Below are positions 15,101 to 30,300 of a stretch of DNA of 64,000 nucleotides, piece after piece (the first letter of the stretch is position 1; every line of letters starts with the position of its first letter). Under the pieces are notes generated by a model. That model did not search any database and was not told where the DNA came from. It saw only the letters and a list, made by a program, of their open reading frames with translations. The DNA comes from Dipetalonema caudispina. Its lineage: Eukaryota > Nematoda > Chromadorea > Rhabditida > Onchocercidae. The translations under genes and the position numbers were made by a program. The DNA is taken from positions 124,001-188,000 of the forward strand of contig JABVXV010000090.1 of NCBI GenBank assembly GCA_013365325.1, in the 5' to 3' direction.

Positions 15101-18100
15101 GACTTTCTCCAGTTTATTCCTGCAGAATCATTGTTGTTATTATTAATTAACAAATTAAATTATTTACAGCAATGTGGTAATCAATCGTAATTGTTTCAAA
15201 AATCCTCAAGCAACATATGAAATAGGTAGTGAACTTGGTGAACATGCCAAATGGATCGATGCTCGTGAAAATAATTGGGGATATCCAAGACCTGAATTAT
15301 TTATGCATCGAATTTTTGATCAATTCAATCGTTATACCTTAGCTTCCATTGAAGTATGTTTATTTAGTAATTAAAAAAACAAGAAAAAAAAAATTTTTTT
15401 GTTTGCTGCTAATATTGAAACTATTCATTATTTTAATTATTGATTATTAACTAGAAAAGAAATTTGAATTATAGATTTCTTATTTTATATATATACATGT
15501 ATAACAAAATTTAGAAAGGAATACATTACGCATGTATCGTTATGGAATTTTTTTTCATCCTATTTTATTTCCTACTAATTCTGTTTCGATTGCTTCCCTG
15601 TCTGTTTCGATTGTCAAAATGCGAAAAAAAAAATTGTATTATCTTGAAAAAGTTTTCAATTTTTTTTAAAAAAAAGATCGGTGAAATTTTTTGCCCCCTC
15701 ATAAAGCATCGGAAATATTTTTCATCCTGAAAAACTGCAGGAAACAATATTTTGAGAATAAAAAAAAAAGAAGAAATGGATTAAAAGAAATTCTTACTTT
15801 ACTGAATTAAAGTTCAATTAATTATGATTACCCAATAAAATAATATTATTACAGGTAAATCCATTTGCTGCTGTATGCAATCAACGAAGACCTCATATTA
15901 CTACCGTACAACAATATTATCGTTCATTTCGGAAAGATAGTGAACCACACATTTTAGGTGGTACCATTTGGGAAAATCAAGATTTAGGAAAAGGCTTATA
16001 TACGGTAATAGATGATTTGAATATTGTACCAGGAGCACGTCTTACATTATCACCAGATACTGTATTACAATTCAATAATGGTCTAGGAATGCTAGTTCAG
16101 GTGATATTTTTGAAATAAATGATCTTGAATAATCTTGTACTTGAAATTATAGTTATATTATCTGGAATCCATAAATGTTTGAAATCATTTTAAAATAAAT
16201 TTTTATCCCTTACATTTTAGACGTTAAGTTTTGAAATTAGTTTATCATTATTTATGATATATTGTTTCGTTTTTTAATTAATATTTTTTATTTGTTCTGA
16301 CAACAAAAATTTATTTTAGGGTGAATTAGTGCGCACAGAATTGCATTCTTCTGATGAAATGGTAAAATTCACAAGTGCACCTTTTATTTTGCCTCATCCA
16401 CCGAATATTCGTTTAGTTGACGAAAATGATAACACTGATGTTAGTAATTGCTATTAAAATTAAACCTGATTTACTCATTACTGTATCAGATTACTGTACC
16501 AGATTACTGTACTATGTTAAAATAAAGATTATTGCTTAAATCAACGGTGATTTCAATTATATTGATATATCATACTAAAAGTTAACAGAAATTTAACTTT
16601 GGCAACGATTATCATTTGTAATTAGTGCACTTTAAGTTTATTAATTAGAAATTATTTCAATAATGCCTTTTCTCATCTATAATTTGATTTTTCAGATACT
16701 TGCTGGTCGTTTAGAAGTATATGTTAGTAATCAATGGGGTACAATCTGTAATAGAAGTTGGACCAAAGAATTGGCGTTATTAGCGTGTAATCAACTTGGC
16801 CTTATAATGGATCCCGAATATTTTGAAAATTGGCAAATATTTCCATCACCGGGTGAATTACCGATAATTATGGATAATATTCGTTGTGAAGAGAACGAAT
16901 ATGATATTACAAATTGTCGACATGATGGTATCAATCATAATATTATAGCATCATGCGGATCAACAAATGTTGTTGGTTTGTTTATTTCTTTATTTTCTTC
17001 TGTCTTGTTTTCAATCATTTTTGAATAAAAGCAAACAAATGAAATAAATTTATACATATATATAGTGTACTGGGTAATTTTTTTGCAATTTAAAGTTGAA
17101 TATTTCTTTCGATTTTCCGATTTTTTTGCCGCAAATTTCAATTTTTATTCGTTTCAGTTGTCCCGAAATTTCCTTTAAACTTAACTTTTTTCATTATTTG
17201 ATATATTTAGTATATTATTTAAGTTACTAATTATCTTTGTTTTGTTATTATCACTGCTATTATTCTAGTTATTATTAATTCGGCCTTTTTTTAGTAGTAT
17301 TTTGTTATTCTTTTTTATTAATTGAGAAATAAACGACAAAAAATAAAAGCTATAAACTATCTTTACAGGATTACGATGTATGGAACCTCGTTGGAGTGGT
17401 GTTCGATATTCTTTTCTTGCAAATCCACCATTAGTTACCGGTCAAAGTTCCATGGAAAAATGGATTATTGAAAAAGCGGGCCTATTCGATTTTCGTTTAC
17501 CAAAATTTAGCCCAGCATTACAAATTGATTGGAATTGTCATACATTTCATAATTTGTATATTAGGGATAATTTTTGGAATGGTATTGATATTGTATACAA
17601 TGATTTGACAAGAAAACCTACGATTCGAATGAGTCGATTTGAAAATAATCGTCGTCATGGTTTTAAAATACGTTCACAGGGAATTACAATTCAAAAGGTT
17701 TTACAATTTATTTAAACGTTGAAAATTTTTTCCACAAATTTTCGCTATTTATAGTTACTACGTTTAAAAACTTTCGTGAAGAAATTTCTATTTGTAATTG
17801 CTACGTCTAAATAGCACTTAAATAAATTAATGACGTAAGTGTTTAGAAAGTTTAATCGAATTAAAGAAAAAATAACAAATCTGAATAGCGTATTATTATT
17901 CAAATCAATCAATTTACTATTTCTTTTTTTTCCAAATATTATTAACTTTTTAAGTGATAATAATAATAATGTTGTAATAACCAATATTTTTTTTTTTAGT
18001 ATATTGAAAGAAATTACCGTTTTTTTTTTAGGTATCTCTAATCGGAAATGGACAATCCGGTTTTCGATATAATCCATTAGTAACTAATGATTTACAACAA

Positions 18101-19242
18101 GATATAGTAACATGGTTGGAACGTAGAGAACAACCAGAAATGGAAGCTAATAATGTTTTTATAATACCAAATGTAAATATCGATAAATTAACCGTCTATG
18201 AATCACATCTTAATCAACGAAAATTTTTAATTGCAAAAGTGACATCGGATTGCCCACTTGGTTAATTCTTTCTTTTTTTTCTTAATTCATATTTAAAAGA
18301 AAAAAATTAAATAGAGATTTTTTTAAAACTTAATGCAATTTAAATTTAATTTAAATTTTTATAATAATTAGTAAAATATTGTTGTAAGGAATAAAACTAA
18401 CAATTAACTTATATTGGCCTTTTTTTTTTTTCTTAGTAAAAAGTATAAAAACTTAATGCTAATAGCAATTTTACATTTTAAATATCTTCTGAAAAAATGG
18501 ATTATGAAAGAAAAAAAGAAAAGTAATATTATCTTTCATTTATACTAAAACGAGAAATTTTGAAGTGAATAAAATAAAATATTTTTTTTTTTCTCCCACA
18601 TTCACTCCGTCTTCCTTATCAAACTTTAATAGTGATCGAAATTATGCTTAAAATTATTGTTATTTTTTTTTTCTTTCATTTTTTAGCACTTCTTGATCCA
18701 TGTATTTATGAAATGCAATTATTTGCAAGTGGTCATGAATATGGTTTGAATTCAAGATTAGCCGTACAAGTAAGTTTTTTTTTTTTTTTTTTTTTATTTC
18801 AAATGATGAAATTCGAAATAATACAATTAAAAGTTTATATCTGATAAGTTTTCCATTTTGTCTTCCTTATTTCAAACAAGTATCATTTCGTTACTTCATA
18901 TAATTACCCAAAATTATCGAATAAGAGAAATGAAAGAAAATTATTAAAGTAATTGACGTTTGCGTGAAGAATCCTTTTACGCGAATAATAATTTTATTAA
19001 TATACTATTGAATTATTAACGATACAAATATTAATTCAAAATAGGAAATGAATAACGACATTTTGTAATGTAAATTTTTATTTATTTCGTTAATTGTTTT
19101 TCATTTTCCTTTTTTTTTCCTTTTATTTGCAATTATTTTTTTCTTTTTCAAAGATACTTTTAAAATATTAATTTGTAAGACAGTAAGAAAAAAAAAATCG
19201 ACCATGCAATTTTACATGTAAGACAGGTAAAATTGTAAGATC

Positions 19243-19284
<42 letters not shown>

Positions 19285-22200
19285 TTGATAATTATAATTT
19301 ATGACAGGTTATTAATCGTGTTAATGAAGAAAGTGATGAAGATATTCTCTTGATGGATAATAGCGGTAGAAAAAATTGGAGTGTACGCAATGATCTTATA
19401 CATTTTCCCATTTTATCAGTATCAAATACCTTACAATTAAAATACACGCGAACATATGGGAAACCATCGGTAATTATCCTGGTATTATTCCTCGATGGTA
19501 AGTTAAATTTTTAAAATTAATTCGAACAATTTCAAACGAAAAAATCCTGAAAATTGAAATCATTCGCTTTACCTTTTTTTTTTTTGCTGAATATTCAGAA
19601 ACTATCAATCTTACTGTATGTTTCGGATTTGGAAATAAAATCAATTTTAATTTAAATTAACACTCTTAACTTTTACCTTTATATGAAATTTTCACTTTTT
19701 TGTTTTTTTTTTTTTTTTTTTTTTTGTAGCTCAAGAATATTTGAATCGATTTGTGCATGTGTATCAATCAGAAATAATCAATAATCAATATGCCATATCA
19801 TCGATTCATTATTCGAATTGGACAATCAGCAATGATAATTTGTTGAATCGATGGGCTAATGAAAAACTTTGGTTCCAAAAAGTTAATTTCATGAATAATA
19901 CAAAAGCTATCATATGGATACATTCACCACAACATATCATTTTCAACAGTACACCAATTGCTAAGGTTTATTTCCATATTCAAATTTGAAAGATTTAAAA
20001 AATAAAAAATAAAAAGAAATGACCGAAGATTGCACGAAATAAGCTGCACTTAGTTAATTAAGCAGTTAATTAACATCAAAATTTTTCACTTGCGCAATAA
20101 TAACTATTTTTAAAATAGCTTATAGTGTGCATCATAAATTCATTTCGAAATATCGATGAAAGTAGAACAGAAATTTATTAGAAAAGTGTTAAGTGTAAAA
20201 GTTTTTAAATTTTTAAAATATACTAAAGAGAAAAAAGTATATAAAATTGTTGTTACTTAAACCAAAAATGTTTATCATTTAGTGAGAGTATTTGAAAAAG
20301 TAAATTCTGAAATTGGTAGTTAGGATAAGTAGCATAAAAAAAAATTTATTTTTTAAATGAGCAAATTGATATTTTCAAAAAAAAAAGAAAAATTGATAAA
20401 TGAATCGCTGAATTAAATATTTTTTTTTTCAATTATTAAAACATTTTTATCATATGTATAACTATGTATTTGTTATAATTTATTAGAAATAAATTGAAAG
20501 TAAAATTTTTATATTTTTATTTTTTCCAAATTTAATGAATTAATCTATTAGTTTGAATGATAATACTTAAGTATTACTGTTATAGATTGGTTATCACATT
20601 GATAATTGCTCGATTATCAATAATACCGGATCAGTAATTGAATCACATCATGATCTTTACAATAATGCTAATGTATTTGAATGGTTTTTTTGGTCGAATA
20701 CTTTTGCAAATAACGCAAATAGTACTATAATGATACATTTACCTGATACGATCAATTTACAATCAGAACAAATTCATTCCCTCAAAGTATTATAAATCAT
20801 TCATTCGTTCTTTTTCTTATGCAAATAATACAATAATTATATGATATTATTGCTTTTTCAAAAATTTTAAAATTTCAAAAATAATTGTTTCAACAAATTT
20901 TCATTGGTAATTTTTATGCAAAATTTTTTTTTTGAAACAAAATTATTTTGTCGAATTTTTATTGTTAGTAACAAAAAATTTTATTTTATTCTTCATAAAT
21001 TAAATGTATCCCTTAATTATGCTTAAATAACATTAGTGAAAAAATTTTAATTCTTCCAGGAATTTTTAATCGATAATTTTTTTGTTTTTCTTTTTTTTTT
21101 TTTTTTTAAGGGAAGAAATGAATTAATCGGCAATATGTGTATGCAAATATTTGTAAGAATTGCATTTTTTCTTTTTTTTTTTAAAAATGATTTATTTGAT
21201 GATATATAATTGTTCATTTCTTAATTATTTCATTAAATTATTAAATTTTGAAGTGTAAAATTTTAAATTTATAGATGACAGAAAATCGCTTCGAAAATAA
21301 TAGCAATTTTGCAATATTTGTTAATGGATATTATGCATTTGTTAATATATCATCCAATAATTTTACGAATAATAATGCACCAAATGAAATTGGTTTGATT
21401 ACTTTCAATGGAATGGAAAAGGATTTATTTTTTGAACGAAATCGAATCGTTTATAATCGCGTATGTATGAATGAAAATTTTTTTATTTAAAATAATCATT
21501 AAAATTAAAAACTTAAAAAATCATTCACGAAATGAGCATTTAATACGATCATTTATTAAGTAATAGTTTTAGAAATTATTGTAGAACTTCTAGTTTTTAA
21601 TTTCAAAATTTTAATTTATTTTCTAAAGTTTGGAAATATATTTATCTAACTTTGCAAATAATTACACAATTCTGCAATTAGCTTTTTGTTTAGGAAGAAA
21701 AAGGAAGTATATCCGAAATTCTTATTTATTTATGTAAACAGGGTAAATCTCAGCTTTTGTTTGAATTCATATCTAAATAAGAAAAGAAAATAAGTATATT
21801 TTGCGAGATAACAATAACGGATACTGATAATTAATTAATGAATTCTTTTAGGGTTGTTGGATATTAAAGATGAATATTCGATCACATTCATTACGTAATA
21901 AAGTGACAGCTTGGATTCAATATAATTATTTTACACAAAATGGTTTTTTACGTGATATGGAAGAATACGTGGACATGTGGCCACGTTCATTTACCATTGG
22001 TATATTTGGATCACAATTAGCTAATATTCATTTTAATCGTTTGTGGAATATTTTATTCGATTTCGAGCTTATTTCTGGTGCAAAGGTTAAATTATGTTCA
22101 TTTGCTTATGATGAAGTTATTTTTTTACGTTTAGTTTATTTCAATTTTTTTTTCACTTATTTATTGTTTATATTTATTCCAAAAATATCAATTTTTACAG

Positions 22201-24277
22201 TTCTAATTTTCATTTTTCAATTTTTAATCATGAAAATTTAATTAATTATCATCATCTAACGGAAATTTATAATAGTTTGTAAATTATGTAATCCCACTTC
22301 TAATAAGTTAATTCATTTCAGTTCCAAGCTAACTTTTGAAGTTGTGTTTTTTGCTAAGTTTTTATTGAAAGAAACAATAACCTAATTAATATTTTAATAC
22401 AAAATAGATATTTTTGTTGTGATGAAATTTTAAATTATTAGAAATTTAATACATTTAGGATTATTATTTTCTTTGTACATATTTTTATCTGCTATTTTTG
22501 ATTGCTTTTTTTTTAACTTACAAAATAGTGAATTTAATTTTTCAAATTGTTTTTCATTTTTTTTTTTTTTGCATGATACAGAGTGCGAATGTAAAGGATA
22601 CGATGAATGTAACATATAATTGGTGGGGTGTTGCAAATGAAGCTGCAATTTATCAACGAATTTTTGATTTTGATGATTGGAATATTTTCACTTTGGCAAT
22701 ATTTAGTCCATTTTATGTTACCGAAGAAAATTTCATCAGTTTTTGGTGGAAACCACAAAATGTTTGTTAATTATTAAAATTTACTAATTAGCTTTTTGCG
22801 CAATTAGGATGCAATATATTTTAATTATGTATATTTGTATATAAATATGATTTATTAACATAGAAATAATACTTATGCTAATTTTTTTATCATTTAAAAA
22901 TTTGAATAATATCCTTTAGCTTTATACTAAAAGCAAAAATTTCAGTCATTTGTTAGTTGAAAAGAAGAATTAAATTAAATTTGACTTGCAATGATGTTAT
23001 ATTAGAAAATGATTTCATTACATGATGCTTTCCTCAAATCAAAAATTTGATTAGTCTAAAATTTGAAGTTTTTTATTTTTTATCTTTTAATTTTTCAGAA
23101 ACTTTTTATTTATTGTTTCTTATTATTTCTCAATTTATCTGCTATTTCATTTCTTTTTTTGTATTTTAAGATAGTTTCAAACTAAAAATCTAAATTATAA
23201 AATTTTAAGCCTTAAAGTTCCATCAATTTCTCATTTTTCAATATTTTAAAGAAAAAATTTTCGCCTTTTATTTTTGATAATTTATTTATTTTTTTCTAGT
23301 ATTTAAAACAATTTTTAATCAAATTTTATTGTTTCAGGGACAATTAGCAAACGAAAAACGTTCCGAGCCATCCATTTACAATTTAAATGGTCGTATTTAT
23401 GAATCCAAAAATCTCACTTATAATCGTGAACGTTGGCATGAATTTCCATTTCATTATAAACCATTTGAACCGTATCGAATTATCAAAGATTTAACAATTA
23501 TGCCTGGTGCTACACTTACTATTGAAAAAGGTGTCGAAGTCAGTTAAATTTAATTAATCCATTCTTTCATTTCATTTTTTTTTTCTTTCAAAAATATATT
23601 TTGTCTCGTCTTTTTTTCGTTTATCTTTTTAAGTGAATAATACTTTTGGACTGTTTAAGTTTTTAGGTAATAAAGTAAGTTAATAAGTTATAAAATGACA
23701 AAATAGACATAAATTTTTTCTATCGAAAATTATTAAATAAGTATTTTTTGCTACTTTTATTTTAAAAATTTTGGTCTTAATAAGAAAGAAAACAAAAAAA
23801 GAAATAAAACAAATAAATAAATAAAATGTATGGAAAATTATTGATGACTAACCTGAATTTTTATTAGTAATTTTTAGTTATTGTAAATAATAATTAATTA
23901 CTAAATAATTAGTCATTGAAATATATGATATGATGTTTTTATCATCAAGAATTAACATTTTAGGTACATGTTTGGCCAAATGTACGTATCCTTGTATTGG
24001 GTAATTTAAAAGCAGAAGGAACATATTGGCAACCGATTCGTTTTAAGCCAATTAACACAACGGAATATGCGGAAGAACGTGGTACAATCGTAACACGTCT
24101 TGAGCGATCGAGCCATTGTTCCATTGAGTCCAACAATTTATGTCGATATCAAAGAAAGCGACAAATTGATCGGTTAATTTTCCCATTAATTTTCATTAAT
24201 TTCATTGTTTAATTTGTTAAAGGAAAATATTGCTAAATTTAATCTAATCTCTTTCCATTTCTTCCGTCCTTTCTCTT

Positions 24278-24327
<50 letters not shown>

Positions 24328-27300
24328 ATAAGTTATAGAAGATATTGTTTAATCTTTCTTTTTTTTCGTTATTCTTAAGTCAGTATACGATTAAATTTTT
24401 CATTTTGCTAATATCATAGTTGAATAAAATTATAATATATATTTATTACATTTAATCTTCTTATTTTTAATTTTTAATTATATGAATAATTGGATCTCAT
24501 TCCATTTTATTACTGAAATATTCGCATTGTTGATGCGTTTGAAAAAAAAAAAAGGCTGAAAAAAAAGCTTATATTTTAAAACAAATTTTATGTGAAATTT
24601 ATGTGAAAAATTTATATAAGAATTAAAAAATTTTGCTTTATAGCAATAAATTTAATCATAAATTATTCAGAGAATTATTAACACTGAATTAACTAGAAAT
24701 AAATGATGTTATTAGGAACTGGACAAGATAGCATTAATTAATATATTCCATTGTTAAATTAATTTTTATCTGAAATATATATTATATAAAAATTGAAAAT
24801 TCTTACTTGATAGTAATAAATTTTCACCACAAAATAATCAGAGAACTATTAAGATTGAATGAAATGGAAATTAATTATTTATTTTATTAGGATTGGACAA
24901 GATAGCATTAATCAGCATTTTCCATCATTAAATCGACATAATCCATATTATCAACAATTTCGGATACGTTTAAATGGAACGAAACAGAAGAATGGATTCT
25001 TAGAATTTTTTAATGCAACAACTAATGAATGGATACCATCATGTGATCGAGAATTTACCATACGAAATGCTCAGGTTTTAAATATTTATATTTTTAATTT
25101 CCATAAACCGTGTACTGAAATCTAAATTTATAATGATTAATAGTGAAAATTTACAGAGTTTCACCATTAAATAAGTAAAATGAATGAGTAAATTTGTTAA
25201 TAGTTTAATTAAAGTTTAATATAATTTATTTTGCATAAAAAAAAATGAGATCACCGTATGCTTTATATTTTTATAACAAAAATTTTTCTCTTTTAAATTT
25301 AATATCAAAATATGAAATTCCAGGTAGTATGTCGAGAGCTTGGCTTTGATAGCGCAAATGTTTATGAATGGTTAACACCACGATGGGATTATAATCCAAA
25401 AATAATCATACGAAAGAATTATGTTGCACCACGGCAATGTATCGGAATGGAATTAAAACTTGAACAATGTCCAATACGAATGAGTTATAATTTAAGTATG
25501 TGGCAATGTATTGATAATGAACATTTTAATTATATTCATTGTGGTGAACAAACTATCCTCAATAGGTATGATTTTACTGTTGAATTAAAATTTTTTTTTT
25601 TTTTTTGCATAATCAAATTAGGAAAATTTATAAATTTCAATTTAATTTCTCTTTTATTTTTCATTGGCTTATTCTCAACTTATTTTATTGCCTTTTTTTT
25701 AAAAACAAAAATTATTTATGCTGATAAAGGAGGATGAGAAAAAAAAAAGAGAGAGAGGGAGAAAGATGAATAATGTTAGTAGTACTAAATAAATGCTAAA
25801 ACTAAAAGAAAAATTTTATGTTATAAAATTGATTAGATTATTTAGATGAATCTAAGTTTTAAAATTGTATAAAAATCATTTGAGTTATTGTAAATATTTA
25901 AAAAAAAAATACATGGGTCAAGTAGAATTTATAAGATTGATTAAATTATTTGAATAAATCTAGTTGAATAGATTCTCTGAAGGAACCTAGATTTGAAAAA
26001 ACTATGTAGAAATCACTTAAATTGTTGCAAGTATTATGAAAAATAGATGAGTTAAATGAAGTTGAAAACAGTGCGTAAATTTAAATTTGAAAAATTGAAT
26101 AAAAATTATCTAAACCGTTATAATTATTTAAAAAAAAATGCAGAAAAATACAGGAATTAAAACGCCCGATTAGATTTTTTTAAATAAATCTAAATATAAG
26201 AATTGAATGATCGCAGAATTTGTTTACACACATTAGGTTATGCTAATTAATTTAATGCATACTTAATTAATGCAAGATTTATTTTGATTTTATAGCAATT
26301 ATATTGCTAATTGGGGTGGTATTACAATTGCGCATGGTAGTATTGATTATGAGCAAAGCAATAGAACGACAGGTTAAGTTTATTCAATTATTATTATTAA
26401 TCCATTTCGTTTCATTCCAATTCAATTCGATTCGATGCACTTTTACTCATATGTTTTATGAGTTGACAGTGCATTGAATTGAATTAAAGCAATTTGAATT
26501 ACAATGTAATTATCCGATAGGTAAATCTGTAAAAAGAAAATTGATAAATAAATGAATGAATGGATAAATTAATAATTCATTTCATTTTACTTTAATTTGA
26601 CTTCTTTCAATTCAGTATAGCTTATATGCTTGTATTTCTAGCAATTTAAATCATAATGTATTTATTCGTCAATAAATATGTAAAAAGTTTAAAATAAATT
26701 AATCAAGTGCTAAAAACGAAGGAAAATTTCTGGAATTATAGAACAATCGATACTACGAAATGTTGAAATTGTTGGTGGTGGCTTGGCTCATAATGAAACA
26801 ATTGATGTGGCTGCAGTACTATCAATTGGACGTAATCCCATATTTGATCATGTTAACATCACAAATTCGTCGATGCATGGATTACAGGTTTTGTTTTAAG
26901 AATTGAAATTAGTGAATTTATAATTTGCAATTTGCAATTGTGAATTTCGAATTTGAAATTGATAATTCAACAATTTGTTGCGAACAGACAGGAAAAATTA
27001 AAAAGCGATCAATAACAACATACAGTAATATGATATTATTAATAATATGTTAAATATAAAACTGAGATAATATTGTTTTCACCAAAAACTGCTATTAATA
27101 CTAAACTTAGTAAGAGGAAACTTTCAATTATAATTCATCCAATTATTTCCTCTTTTCTTTTTTCTATTTTTTTGGTTTTTCTAATACGTTTATATTTATT
27201 AGTTTTAAAATTGATTTTTTTTTGTTTTTAATATAAATATATTTTAACAAGATACGAATTAAGATTTACAGGTATTCATTAATAATTTATTTGTAGAATT

Positions 27301-30300
27301 AAAGGTAGAATAGATTGCTAAAAATGATTATTAAATAACTATACGAAGTAAATATCGGGAATTTATTTGGCCTAAAATTGATAGTTCGCTTTACCAGTTA
27401 AAATTTAAGTTTTTACTTTAATCTATCGAATTTGCAGATTCTTATTCCTCACAGGGATATAATTTTAAACAAACTTAATGTAACACAAAACCGTGGTTAC
27501 GGTATAAGTTTTTGGTTATCAAATTTGCAAGGATCAAGTGGAAATTCAGGTATTTTATAATTTTCAATTTGATTATTCTGCGAAATATTGATAAGCTTTT
27601 TTCTTTTTTATAAAATTTATAAGATAGTGTCAATTTAATTCTTTTGGTGTTTCAATCATATTAATATTCCTATAATTTGAATGCATAATCAATCAAAGAA
27701 TGATTCATTATTATATTCATCGATTGTATTGCATAACTTTCTTTTGAATTATTTGCACTACAGTATTTTGTATTACAGTATGTTACAATACAAAAATGAC
27801 CGTATTTTCAGTAGGTGTATTAGGAATGATGGATACCATACCGTATAATGCTCGTGGTTTATTAGATATTTGCGCAGCACAAAAACAATTTGAAGTTATA
27901 AATCGTATAATAATGTTCTACAAGTATGATTCGCATACTGTTGATTGCGTCAAAATTTTTACATCATCGGAACGAAGCATTGGATTTCGATTTCTTTTGG
28001 TAAAAAGAAGAGAAAATTTTTATTTCAAGTTTCAAAATTAAGTACTCGTTGATTAGAATTATTCACTTGGAATTAATTCCAGTTTAGCATGCATTAACTA
28101 AACTTGTTTATTTTGGAGGAGAAAATCAGAAAATTTAATGGGTATTTTTATTAATTTCAACCAATTATCAAATTTAAGCTTGTATTTTAACTTACGCATT
28201 AATTTTAAAGTACTTTTTGGTCATTTTAATACTGCATACATTTTATGAAAATTTATTAATTATAAATCAAATGGTAATATCAGCAAATTAAAATTTTCTG
28301 CTTCTTTTCCTTTAGCCAATAAAAATTATGCCTTTAATCTTATATAGATAATTCAATTAATGAGTATAATTAATGAGTAAACGATTACAGATCAACCTAT
28401 ACGATGGTTCCCGAGCGAATCCTGCCCATTTAGATTCAATAACATTATATAGTGATGCTAAATTTACCCAAAGTATACATCAATTCACTTCGCAAACATC
28501 AGACTGGTCATTAAATATCCAAGCACAATCACTTTTGGCCGTACATATGCGCGCAAATGCAGCTAATGGTATTTATGGATTTATTGCTGAAATTACAGTT
28601 ATTCCAAAATCAGCTCAAAAATGTATGTATTTTTTATTTAACTACCTGTACTAATAAAATATGAATTGATTACTTTCATAAATAAAACAAATAGGCTTTC
28701 CCGAGAAAGTGCTCCAACATTATTCATGTAATATTATCATAAGGTGTTTTCGAAGTTATGTTTAATTTGTTTAAAAATTTCAAAATTTTATAATAATTTT
28801 TAACGCTAAATTTATTTGGCATATAACTAAAACAGCTAAATCTGTTTTACTATTCAATCAAAGATTTAAAATTTACTGATCTATATAAGTGAAATGTTTA
28901 TACAAGTATGCTTAGTAAGATACAATCCTTCATTATTCATGTGATATTTTTATAATTAGAATTTTTGCTATTCATATAAATCATTTATTTAATATGCAAA
29001 TATTTACAATAATTTCTAATTGTAGGTTTTTTAACATTTCTTTTTTTTTTTCAGTTGCAACAGATGAAATTTTAATACGACATAGCCGCATAGAGAAAAA
29101 TGATCGTGGTGCAATAATTTATCGTAATACAGGTGAAATAGGGCCTAATCTTGTAATTAGCAATTGTATGATCCAAAAAAATGGCTATCATTTATTTGGT
29201 AATATAAGTACGACAACTTATGCCGTTCAATTACATTTCCATAACACATTGGTTGGTAAAACATTTTAATTTTGATTAATTTTTTTTAAGTCATTTTTTC
29301 TCCTCCTACTAATTTTACTGTAATTTGTAACCGTACACTAATACCGTATATGATTATTATAGTTTTTTTCAAAAATTTAACAGAAATTTTTTATGATTTC
29401 AATATATTGGGTAGTATCATTTTTTCACCATTTGCTCTTTTCATTTATCTTCTTCCCAACTCTCTAAAATTATATTTTATCGGCATATTCGATTATTGAT
29501 GCTGTAATTTATTACCGTATGCTGCTGCTATGTAGGATTATCGTAATTTCTTAAAAAATATGACAAAAGCTTATTATTTTGGTTTCATTTTTCTTTTTCA
29601 AATTACAGTTGGCTCAATTTCATAACAATTTATTAATGGATAATATCGGTGGATTATTAATGACTGCGTTGACAACTAGTCCAATTGCCAGATTAATTGT
29701 AATTATCCGAGAATGTGCTTTCATGTATAATTCAAATGGTACTATTCTTACTTTCTTGGGAAATGGTAATCAGGTTAGTTTCTTTTTCCCCTTCTTTCTC
29801 TCTTCCTCTTTTTACCTTTACCTTTCAATTTTTTATATTATCTAATTTGTTAACATTTTAGATTACTTTGATTGCATGTTTAAATTAAATAATCCTCGTA
29901 ATTCGTTTGATTCAAATTAGTTCATTACTTAGGTTGTACAGCTCATAAAAACAATAATTATTATTAATAAATCGAATCAATGCTTATATTTTTACAGTTA
30001 GGATATCTGTTAAGAGTAATAAAAAAGTATTAAGATGAAATAGATTTTGTAGATTAAATGTCTGAAAAACGGAACCTTGACAGTAATTGCTAATCATCTA
30101 GTTCATATTAATTAACTTCTAATTCTTATGGTCTTTGTCGAGTTTCTTATCATTACCATATCAGTTAATTGTTGATATTAATAAATGATTCATTGCAGAA
30201 ATTATGGTTATTCAATAATTTGATCAGAAACAATTATGCATTACGTCATGATACAGTGTTGCTAAAAGGTATTACGGCAAATTTGACGCGTAATCTATTT

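Larger units (their letters stand above)
4343..15353 (+). other. bark: bark-like module 1 (exons 2-16): initiator, SRCR1, beta-helix, CUB-like 1, beta-helix
   Basis: Exons: 4343-4506, 7141-7304, 8210-8265, 8498-8713, 9321-9441, 9703-9855, 10705-10838, 11243-11298, 11683-11879, 12192-12301, 12666-12944, 13360-13538, 14061-14324, 14623-14816, 15170-15353. Residues 127-950. Exon 2 carries the initiator strand pattern (LVQNDLTIE, AILTIETGV). Exons 3-5 encode SRCR1, opening RLIDGPSVRQGRLQI and containing six cysteines (VCT, TACRS, PKCSP, LWDC, NLCQ, IRCW). Exons 7-8 are beta-helix strands rich in N-x-T/S and GDGI turns. Exons 9-11 (about 477-583) form a divergent CUB-like domain. Exons 12-16 return to beta-helix and close with IDARENNWGYP (918-928). 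Codon phases agree at every junction. Confidence 0.85.
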
